A program made the translations under genes and the position numbers. The notes beneath the pieces are model-generated. The model was not told the DNA's origin. It searched no databases and saw only the letters and a program-made list of their open reading frames with translations. This document shows positions 52,531 through 61,206 of a stretch of 64,000 bases of DNA, piece by piece; the first letter of the stretch is position 1; each line of letters begins with the position of its first letter. Origin of the DNA: Ryuthela nishihirai (Eukaryota > Arthropoda > Arachnida > Araneae > Heptathelidae); contig JAWZYU010000028.1 in NCBI GenBank assembly GCA_038380435.1, positions 43,583,095 to 43,647,094 on the forward strand, written 5' to 3'.

Positions 52531-52967
52531 TTTTACCAAAAAAATTTATTAAAAAAATAATTTTTCATTAATTTGATCATTTGAAATACAGTTTGTTTTT
52601 TAACAGCAGTGTCTTTTACGGTTCGTGATTAAGGTAGACTTCTTCGGAAGATTCGTATTCAATATCAAGCAATCGCAGGTAAATCAAAAATCACTGGGAA
52701 CAACCAGAAACTAATGTCATTTGAATTTGACAATTTGATAGCCTTTCAAGGCTTTATGCATTCAATTTAACTACGAAAATTCGCTGAGTAACTTTTAGTT
52801 TTTTAACTTTTCCCGAAATATTAACGTAGTTTCCTATCGTTAAAATATTAGAAATAAAAATTTTTGTTAGGAGCATTTAAAAAAAAGGAAACATTTTGTC
52901 GATGAGATAAAAAGAAAAAAAAAGATACGAACTGAAAGAACAGAACAGAGAAATCTCTTTAAAAAAA
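52531..52967. other. No recognised feature
   Basis: AT-rich sequence without a supported gene or repeat. Confidence 0.4.
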
Positions 52968-53288
52968 GACCTTTCAGAAAAGGTTGGATGGGGGGGGGGG
53001 AAGGAAATCTACCTGATAGCTGTTAGGAAACAGATGGAAGTCTTCCCGTTAAGGTCATCCAATGTGTTCTTTAACATGCATATAAATGGCTCATCTGCAC
53101 ACCGAACCACGGCGTAAATGTCCCCCCCTCCTACGGAAGGCGGCTTTTCTAAACCTTGGTGACCTTTTCTGACCTTGTTGAGGGCATGGTGGGGGTGGTG
53201 GTGGGGAGGTTAGCGACATAAATCTCAACGCTGGGACAGGTGGGAGCCGAACCTGGGAACATCTGATTACGAGCCAACGCCCGTCCCC
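52968..53288 (-). mobile_element. Old SINE-A copy, tail missing
   Basis: Ordered remnants are GATAGCTGTTAGGAAACAGA, CATCCAATGTGTTCTTTAAC, GCACACCGAACCACGG, ATAAATCTCAACGCTGGGAC and CGAACCTGGGAA. Most of the A-box end is lost. Confidence 0.75.
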
Positions 53289-53375
53289 ATGTAGAAAGCA
53301 TTGAATAGCAATATTTTATTAGTACCTTTTCAACACAAAAATAATTTTTTATTTACCTGTTAAACAAAAATTCGA

Positions 53376-53439
53376 ATGTGTCTGTCAGACCTCTGTGGCA
53401 AGCAGCTGCTTGAGGGGGTATTTATTTTTTTTTTATTTA
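53376..53439 (+). mobile_element. SINE-B 3' end fragment
   Basis: Only GTCTGTCAGACCTCTGTGGC, AAGCAGCTGCTTGAGGGGG and the T-rich tail remain. This is a 5'-truncated insertion or remnant. Confidence 0.85.
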
Positions 53440-53458
53440 TGCAGATGGCAGATAATGT

Positions 53459-55669
53459 AGTGAAAACAGAAACTTCAGTTTTCTTTTTTAAACCGAAGTA
53501 AAATAGTCAATTTAAGCTCGGGTTTCTAAACAGTTGTTTTCTGTAAAGTTTCGCCTAAAAACAGTTTTAAGAAAAACAAAACTTCTTAACACTGTATATG
53601 GTTTATCGTGTCCTCTTTTATACAATGATTTCTAAACAATATGGATTTTAAACAAACAACAATAGCAATTTTAAATACAAACCAATAACAATTTTAATCA
53701 GAAATCCTTAGGTTTTTTTTTTGTTTCACAGAAACCAACAAAACAGTAGGAAAAATGGTAGGTAATTTTTTTTCTAAAAAAAAAATCCTCCTGGATTCGT
53801 AATGAAATTCTCCTTTTACTATTGGATCCCATTAAAAAAGCAGAGAATAATTAGAATTCTTTAAATTCATTTGCACGTATAATTTAATCTTCCTTCTATG
53901 TTTATGAAAAATACTGCACAAAAAAATATGTCTAATAAGATAAACGTCAGGCAAACTTAAAAACTTCTCTTTCCACAACCAACAAGCATAAAGCTTTCAG
54001 GTTCTGGCATCCACATCAAAGAGGAAGTGCGTAGGTTATACACGTGACAGGTCGGGGTTAACCAATCCTGTCAAACCTCGCCTCGCGACCTACTGACGAG
54101 AGTGCAGCTCGGGCGTACACAACTCTGTCAGTGGTTGTCAGGTTCTCTCTCGTCACAGCCAACCACAATGGCGAAGAAATTACAGCGAACTCTGTGAAGA
54201 CCTTGTCCCTTTGCTGAACGTCAGGTTAATACGTGGATGCCCGAGATGATAGAATGGAGCCTCGTTTTGGTTGTTTACTTTTCTTCTTGCCTCTTTTTCC
54301 CTTCTTTTGTCGCGTCCTTAAATGCACTTACAAAACTCTGACAAGTAAAAAGAGAACGATCTTTACAGCTTCGATCTTGGAGTTAGTGACAATAGAGATG
54401 AAATTTCATTACACTTTCAACAAACTGATATTCTGAAAAGGTGAGACTTCCTTTAAAAATCGATTTTTTTACCACCATCACTCTCTTTTCAATATCTCTT
54501 TGTGTAAAGCAGACAATCTCTTTATTTACTCAAAGCGTGATGGGGAAAAAAATATTAAAGTATTTTTTTCTTCAGTAATCAAAACATTTTTTTTTACTAT
54601 GTATGTGAAAACCAAGTCGTTCCGTTAAGAATATAAAAGCTTTCAGCTTTTAAAGAATAAACCAATTAACTTGAGAGTTCTAGATTCTTTTTTATTTTAA
54701 AATTTGATGGAGAATAGTAAGATAAGCAATTAAAAATATTATTGAGATAACACCTTCTCATTCTTTTTATTTAGGCGAAACAAATATTTATTATGTTAAC
54801 TGAAACTACAAACTTTAAGAAAAAAAAAAGCAAGGTTTTTAAGGACATAGAATTTAAAGATTGCATTTTCCGACATAAGAATTAAAGAGTGTTGAAAAGA
54901 GTAATTTTTTTAAACTTAAAATGAAAGCATTTTTTTTTGTTTAGCGGGATTAGCGTCTCTGAAACCTTTCCTTTTTAAGGCATACATGCACAAAGAGCAA
55001 TTCTAGGCAATAAAGAATCTTTTTTTCAAATTCTGATTAGAAAGTGATGAAGTACACTTTTTTTAACGAGAAATCCGCGTCTTCATTGATGAAGAGAATA
55101 ATTTGATCCAAGTTGCAACTATCTTAAGTAATAAAAGCATAGAACCGTCCACTGATTTTTCATTCCATATCGGTTAAAAAAAATGCGTCAAAATCAAGCA
55201 TTTTTAACGCGTGTAGCTTGAGTGTCACATAGGCGAAAAGGGACCCCCTCCCGCAAAACGTTATGCCCTGAACATTTAAAAATCTATTCTGTATTTCATT
55301 GAGTTTGTCTCTCTGTCAGGTTTGTTCGCCTAATCCTCCTAGACGGCCAGAGTAAAGGCCATCCAACTTATTCTACTACTTCACCTCACCGTTAGTTAGC
55401 GCATTGTTAGGTTTGATAATGTTAGTTAGGATAATGGAGCCGAAAAAAGGATTAAACTTGTGCATATTTCACGCATTTTCGAAGAATATTTTAAAAACTT
55501 ATAAAAAGAAGAGGAAAACGTTACACTATATTGGTAATTCAGTCTTTTACCCTTCACCTCCTGTCCACTATTTGATATATATTATATTTTTGATCCAAGC
55601 ATTAAAAATGATTGATTGTAATACATTTTTGTAACTGATATGCAATGAAGATCAGTGGACTGGTCTGTG
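53459..55669. other. No recognised gene; one GC-richer patch
   Basis: Mostly AT-rich. The patch 54020-54240 is richer in GC and CpG (CCTCGCCTCGCGACC, GAGCCTCGTTTTGG) and could be a promoter or an exon edge, but no coding frame over about 70 codons supports a gene. The 19-bp word at 53440 recurs at 55766. Confidence 0.4.
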
Positions 55670-55765
55670 TTGGGTTGTTTTACCTCTGAGCGGCACTTTC
55701 TTGCACATAATGGGCTAAATGACAGGTCACAAGGACCACGACGGCTCAGAGAAGGTTGGGGGAAG
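55670..55765 (-). mobile_element. SINE-A 3' fragment
   Basis: GTTGGGTTGTTTTACCTCTG to GCTCAGAGAAGGTTGGGGGA, then an abrupt break into the 19-bp word also found at 53440-53458. Confidence 0.85.
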
Positions 55766-55934
55766 TGCAGATGGCAGATAATGTGTTCATTAAGTCCTCA
55801 TACATAGACACTAATGTCCCATAATTTCTATATATGGTTACAAGTAAATTTAACTATAATGTGTTCTTCTTTGTTCTTTCATATGAGTCGATACGTTGAT
55901 GAATGACAGAGTAATGATGTACAGTCTCACACTC

Positions 55935-56515
55935 CAGGTGAAAGTGGTAATTGGTGTTTATTCATGTTGCTGGAAAAAGTCGCGAGGCATTTCACAGGCT
56001 ACTTCCAGAGAAGTCAAAGACAGGTCACATCTACTTGAGTACTATTCTGATGACTGATAAACCTAGACCAAGTCGTCCGAGTAGTACCACAGATGAAGAC
56101 CACACTGTGGATGTTAAGGCTGTTAGGTATACTTCTCACACTGTGGCGAAGTTAGCCCTCACCAGTCTGTAAGAAAAAGTGCACAGGCGGTGGCAATTGG
56201 AAAAATCGTCTTATCCAGAACCCTGAGAAGAAACAGATTCTACTCATAGAAAATGCAAATGGTACAAGGGTTGCTTGGAGACAACATGAACTGGACAACA
56301 TGAACTGCAGATATGATTTCTGCCTTTGGGTATTAAAAAAACTTCAGGAACAACCATCTCTTTTGTTTACATAATTTTCAGCGATGAAGCCAACTTTCAT
56401 TTGAATGGGACAGTCAACCACCATAACTGTCAATACTGTGCTACGACACAACCGCACAGGGTTGAAGATGCATATCTACAGTACAATTCCAGGATATCTG
56501 TTTGGTGTGTGATGG
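55935..56515 (+). pseudogene. Mariner-like transposase relic 1
   Basis: Pieces in three phases: DKPRPSRPSSTTDEDHTVDV (N-terminal linker with the GRP-like motif), SVRKSAQAVAIGKSS, and IFSDEANFHLNGTVNHHNC with QYNSRISVWCVM. The FSDE motif marks the first catalytic aspartate (codon 56383-56385). Several frameshifts and stops break it. The element is cut off by a SINE-B fragment at 56516, so the second and third catalytic residues are not seen. Confidence 0.82.
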
Positions 56516-56668
56516 TGGGTTCGATTCCAGTGTAACACATGGATGTTTGTATTGTGTTTCTGCCGCTTCGCATTCCTCGCAGATCATCTCTATGGCGTTA
56601 TAAACTTACAGACTTCTGTCAGACCTTTGTGACAAACAGCTGCTTGAGGGATTATTTCTTTCTTTAAT
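56516..56668 (+). mobile_element. SINE-B copy, 5'-truncated
   Basis: It starts at the B box (GGGTTCGATTCCAGTG), then CACATGGATGTTTGTATTG, ATAAACTTACAGACTTCTGT and CAGCTGCTTGAGGGAT. It is joined directly to the transposase relic. Confidence 0.82.
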
Positions 56669-56884
56669 ACCTAGTTGCTGTCGCCAGGGATAGATATACG
56701 GAGTACGCGTTCGCGTAAGTTCTCACGCCTCCTAAGGTCCTCGATAAATGCCAAGAAGAAAAATTGCTTTATTTCGTCTCATTGCTGAAGATTCTCGAAA
56801 AAAAGTCATTCTCTCATCCATCATAGACCAAATTTGCACTTCAGAATTTATATTGCGTTTCATAAAGGAACAAGGCTAAGCTTT

Positions 56885-57615
56885 TGCAATGAATGCATTA
56901 AATTTCGTTGTCTCATATTTTGTTTGATGAAGCTGGTTTTCACATCTCAGGCCGTGTCAATCGTTACAATGTAAGAATATGGGGACAGAAAATCCTCCCG
57001 CTTGGTGTAAACATTCGCAAAATAGTCCGAAGTTTATGCTCCATTTTGCTTTATCGAGAACTGTTACCGGAATGGTTTATTTGAATATGCTCCAGAACTG
57101 GCTAATGCCTTAACTTGATGAAAACGTCTAAAAAAATTGAGTTTTCAGAAAGATGAGGCACGGCCCGTTATCACAATGCAGTAATAGAATTCCTGAATAA
57201 GAAACTGCTGATAGAATTGTTGTCGTGGAGATCTAATGCTATGTCTCTTAGATCACCTGATCTGACCACCATCTGTCTCCCAACAGCTGTTCCAGTGGGT
57301 CCCCTCCCCCAACCTTCTCTGAGCCTTCGGGGTCCATGTGACCTGGCCATTTAACCCATGGTGTGCAAAAAGTGCCGCTCAGTGGTAAAACAACCCAGCC
57401 CAACCCTGATCTGACCCTTTATACTTTTATGGGGAGGGGAGGTATCAAAGATCACAGGTATATTCTTTCTCTCTCAAACACTCTGCAGGAACTCACAGGA
57501 TTCGTCAAGCAGTGGAATCCATTGACGTAGATACCTTATGCAAAGAGCGGGATGAATTTTACTATCATTTGGGTGTGATCAAGGTTATCCCTGGAGCATT
57601 TATAGATTAGAACAT
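56885..57615 (+). pseudogene. Mariner-like transposase relic 2, holding a SINE-A
   Basis: FDEAGFHISGRVNRYNVRIW (first Asp codon 56926-56928), TVTGMVYLNMLQNWLMP, QKDEARP (second Asp, 57152-57154) and SPDLT (third Asp, 57259-57261), then RQAVESIDVDTLCK and HLGVIKVIPGAFID to about 57610. The spacing of the last two Asp codons is 107 bases, close to the D34D spacing of mariner transposases, allowing for an indel. Stops and frameshifts are frequent. Confidence 0.83.
57268..57404 (+). mobile_element. SINE-A copy, strongly 5'-truncated, with perfect TSD
   Basis: Only the last 137 bp are present, from ACCATCTGTCTCCCAACAGC to ACAACCCAGCCCAAC. It is flanked by CCTGATCTGACC (57256-57267 and 57405-57416), a perfect 12-bp TSD that duplicates the transposase codons for PDLT. 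This shows that SINE-A can insert as a 5'-truncated cDNA. Confidence 0.93.
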
Positions 57616-57620
57616 CAAAC

Positions 57621-58402
57621 CTTTTCAGTTACTCTTTCAAGAAATATGTACTTTGGGTTTTGTATCTTTGGGGTAATATAATATAATATAATATCTTATA
57701 TTATCATATAACAGTGGTGGCAAAATTTCCTGAATACATCAGAATTTATATATATATATATATTTTCGTGTGTTTCAGCCAATTTCTATCCACTAAATCA
57801 TCAACTTTATATAACTTTAAATAATGTATTCTCAAGAATGTTTGTAGCTGATTTCAAATAACTTTTGTTTTCAAATATATTATAAAGATCTTCATATATT
57901 CAAACACACACACAGACACAGCCATTACAACCAATTAAATGCTCTGTTAAACCGATCAATCACAGATGAATAATCATAAAATTGGGGTTGTTGGCTTTGA
58001 TACATGATCTCAATGCACTTTAAAATTGAATTTGTGAAGCAGTTGTATATTGGATTTAACATTTGGTACAATGTTAATAAATAACACTTACGGAAAAGAC
58101 TTCATTCTTGCCTTATAATTAACGATATTAAATAATACACGAAAAGGAAGACACTCTTTGTATAAAATCGCTCTTAAATTATCGTATGTATTTTCTACTG
58201 GTTCGAGATCGTTGAAAAGACATTCTGAAAGTAGATCTGTTGTTGATTGGGAGACAACAGGGAGATAGATTATTAGAAATAGGATGTGTGGGGTTACAAA
58301 GCTTGTCGAAAACCTTTGCTAACATATTTTCAGACCAAGAGATGATTTTGATGGGCAAAGCATGCACTGACTGTAAAATGCAATTTTTATAGATGAAAGC
58401 CT
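57621..58402. other. No recognised gene; AT microsatellites
   Basis: AATAT-type repeats at 57675-57715 and a (TA)n run near 57748. No supported gene. Confidence 0.45.
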
Positions 58403-58409
58403 CATGGGT

Positions 58410-58575
58410 GATGCCCTGTGCATGTTAAAGTACACGCTGGATGGCCTTGATGGGAGGTTACAATATATTTCCTCGCAGCAGTCCAGTGGGTCCTCTCCCC
58501 CCAACCTTCTCTGTGCCTTCTGTCTTTGTGACTGGCCATTGTATGTGCACAAAAAGTGCCATTCAGAGGTAAATC
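58410..58575 (+). mobile_element. SINE-A copy, 5'-truncated
   Basis: It starts at about TGATGCCCTGTGCATGTTAA and ends GAGGTAAATCAACCCAA. Flanking GATGAAAG at about 58393 and 58576 may be an 8-bp TSD. Confidence 0.83.
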
Positions 58576-58584
58576 AACCCAATT

Positions 58585-59376
58585 GATGAAAGTCAGTTTT
58601 CCTTACTCGCAATTAGAGTAGAAGATGATCTCATGAGGAATTCATCTCTTAGTGTTTTAGATTTACCATGAAACCAAAATGGTGAAACTTCCAACAAAGT
58701 CATAGTAAGGAAATGGGGCGTTCAAGGATTCTAAAAGTGAAAGGTAAGGATAGGATGAAATACTGGAAACGAAGTTTTTGACAAAAATAAGGGCTCTCTA
58801 TGGTAATGAACCTTGGATATTCCTTGTCATTGTCTGAAGGTTGTTCAGAAATATTTAGAAGATAGCACCATTAAAAAATGGAATGTCTTCGACAGTCTCA
58901 CATCGTAATTAATATTTTTTTCGACGAACTGGTTTATCGAGAATTTATGATGCAAAATTAGTCATGAAATTTCCAAGAACTCTTCAGATTAGCGGCAGTT
59001 GAATGAAGATATGCTATTTTCTTTCCATCATATTTTAACAAGCAAATAGACAACCAGTGTTCGATAATTAGTGCATTACAAGCACAAACGCTGAAAAGTG
59101 ACCATTAAAACACATCTGGCATATAAAACAGAGACTTTAAAGAGTTTCATATTGTCCTTAATAAAATGTGTAGCAACTGCTGTATAAAAACTAAAATAAG
59201 AATAATATAAGATATTTCACTTAATATTTAAATAAAATTTCAAATAATGTGGACTTCTATTACTTGATAAGTAGGTCATACCATATTTCAATTTGTGACT
59301 GCATTCTGGTAACTTTATTTCTAAGTGTGCTAGACAGGAAAAACAAAAACAAAAAATCTCGAAATCATCATAGAAA
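58585..59376. other. No recognised feature
   Basis: AT-rich sequence with only short frames. Confidence 0.4.
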
Positions 59377-59387
59377 ATACTTTAATG

Positions 59388-59778
59388 GGTTGGGTTGGGT
59401 TGTTTTACCTCTGAGCAGCACTTTTTTGCACACCATGGGCTAAATGGCCAGGTCACATGGACCCCGAAGGCTCAGAGAAGGTTGGGGGAGGGGACCCACT
59501 GGAACAGCTGTTGGGAGACAGATGGTAGCCTCCCGTCAAGGCCATCCAGCGTGTTCTTTAACGTGCACAGGGTATGGCTCTCCCGCACACGGGGCCACGG
59601 CTTAAAGTCCCATCCGACGGACGGCGGCCTTTCCAAGCCCATCGGTGTCCCCTACTGACCATGGGCAAGGCGGGGAATTTTGCGGAGATAAATCTCAACG
59701 CTGACCCAGCTGGGACTCGAACCTGGGAACTACAGATTACGAGCCTGGCGCGCTACCGACTGAGCCACCCCCGCCCCC
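59388..59778 (-). mobile_element. SINE-A reference copy, full length with perfect TSD
   Basis: This copy shows the family best. Head-to-tail: GGGGCGGGGGTGGCTCAGTC with the A box; anticodon-loop-like CTCGTAA (CGT, Thr-like); B box in GGTTCGAGTCCCAGC; block GAGATTTATCTCCGCAAAAT; block GTCAGTAGGGGACACCGATG; block GCCGTCCGTCGGATGGGACT; GTGCACGTTAAAGAACACGC; GGTCCATGTGACCTGGCC; GTGCTGCTCAGAGGTAAAAC; tail CAACCCAACCCAACCC. It is flanked by ATACTTTAATG (59377-59387 and 59779-59789). The central block resembles domains shared by tRNA-SINEs of distant animals, judged from memory only. Confidence 0.95.
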
Positions 59779-59789
59779 ATACTTTAATG

Positions 59790-60259
59790 TGAATGATGAA
59801 AGTTACACATATTACTAATTCCTTTTCTGGAAATCAGTAAGAACAAGAGAAATATGCAAAAACGCAGGTGTGTTCAGCACCATTTGAAATCACTCTACAC
59901 TTTTTGAGTACAAAGGCAGATTCGAATATTAGTAATATTGAAAAAAAAAAACCTCTTTATGTCAGAGTCACTGGAGAGGAGAAAAGAGTTCTAAATAATA
60001 TAACTGATTTGTTTCTCTCATACCAAATAAAAAGAACATTTCAGACATCATTTTGTTTTGAACATTTACAAGATCCATCATTTGTTTTGAACATTTTCAA
60101 GAGTGCACATTCCATGTCTTTGAAACACAAAAAATTAAGACTCTTAATATGCTATTAATTACCTTGGTGTGTTAGATTTTGTAAAGTCGATTTCATTACA
60201 AATCTAATAATCGTAGGCCTGCGTCCGTTAAATGATCACTATTCAGAGTAGATGTCCCA
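59790..60259. other. No recognised feature
   Basis: AT-rich 3' flank of the zinc-finger locus. A small tandem pair CATCATTTTGTTTTGAACAT / CATCATTTGTTTTGAACATT at about 60045-60095 is the only structure noted. Confidence 0.4.
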
Positions 60260-60694
60260 GAGAAGGCTTCATATAAAAGCATGCTCCTTTTTATATGCAT
60301 TAAACAAAGCTTCCAGTGATTCCATTTCAGTCAAACGTTCTATGGCACACATTACACCTATGAGGCGACTCCTTTGTGTGCTAAAAGATGGCTTTTCAGA
60401 GTTACTATCCGAGAAAACATTTTATTATATGTATTTCAAGAAAAAGGTTTCTCCTTTGTATGTGTTAAAAGATGGCTTTTCAGTCTTGATATCGTAGAAA
60501 AAGTTTTATTGCACATATTACAAACATGAGGCTTCTCCTTCGTGTGTGTAAAAAGATGGCTTTTAGAGTCGATATTTGAGTAAAGGCTTTAGGGCAGATA
60601 TTGCATGTGTGGCTTCTCTTTTGTGTGTGTTACAATGTCTTTTCAGGGTTGATCTATGAGAAAAGGCTTTATAGCAGACATCACATATATGAGG
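60260..60694 (-). pseudogene. Decayed zinc-finger repeats beyond the stop
   Basis: After the in-frame TAG at 60695-60697 the reverse strand still encodes finger-like units: HICDVCYKAFSHRSTLKRH, then frameshifted units, ending in HRCNVCHRTFD near 60330. These show that the array was once longer and the present end is not ancestral. Confidence 0.8.
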
Positions 60695-61206
60695 CTACCT
60701 TTTGGTATGGGTTAAAAGATGTCTTTTTAGACTACATCTAAGAGAAAAGGCTTTATGGCAGACATCACATATATGAGGTTTCTCCTTTGTATGGGTTAAA
60801 AGATGTTTTTTCAGATTACACATAAGAGAAAAGGCTTTATGACAGACATCACATATGTGAGGCTTTTCTTTTGTATGGGTTAAAAGATGACTTTTCAGAG
60901 ACGATGCCTGAGAAAAGGCTTTATAGCAGACATCACATACATGAGGCTTCTCTTTTGTATGGATTAAAAGATGACTTTTCAGAGCCGATGCCTGAGAAAA
61001 GGCTTTATAGCAGACATCACATACATGAGGCTTCTCTTTTGTATGGGTTAAAAGATGGCTTTTCAGATTACATCTAGGAGAAAACGCTTTATGGCAGACA
61101 TTGCATACCTCGGGCTTCTCTTTTGTATGGGTTAAAACATGTCTTTTCAAAATCGATGTCTGAGAAAAGGCTTTATAGCACACATCACATATATGAGGCT
61201 TCTTTT
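60695..61206 (-). pseudogene. C-terminal zinc-finger block, out of frame with the main ORF
   Basis: Five complete C2H2 fingers plus one at the edge, in phase with each other: CYKAFSQTSILKRHVLTH, CNVCHKAFSPRCNLKSH, CDVCYKAFSQASALKSH, CDVCYKAFSQASSLKSH, CDVCHKAFSLMCNLKKH and CDVCHKAFSLRCSLKRH. They are joined by HTKEKPH linkers, and the block ends HTKR-stop, where a KEKPH linker became K-R-stop. It is collinear with the upstream gene but displaced by a 13-base deletion near 61208, so it is read only if that deletion is an assembly error or is bypassed. Confidence 0.85.

Noticed and set aside
54169..54200. Short frame MAKKLQRTL in the GC-richer patch
   Set aside because: Ten codons without support. 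The patch may be regulatory but nothing in the sequence proves it.
59395..59658. 87-codon frame starting MGCFTSE, repeated at 22524, 15771 (-), 34594 (-) and others
   Set aside because: It lies wholly in SINE-A on the strand opposite to SINE transcription. Its repetition reflects copy number of a young repeat, and older copies break it freely, so it is not a gene family.
59701..59778. SINE-A and SINE-B heads as real tRNA genes
   Set aside because: Heads lack a complete acceptor stem and proper terminator and occur in dozens of copies with the same 3' body. Only the tRNA-Asp at 7471-7542 folds fully.
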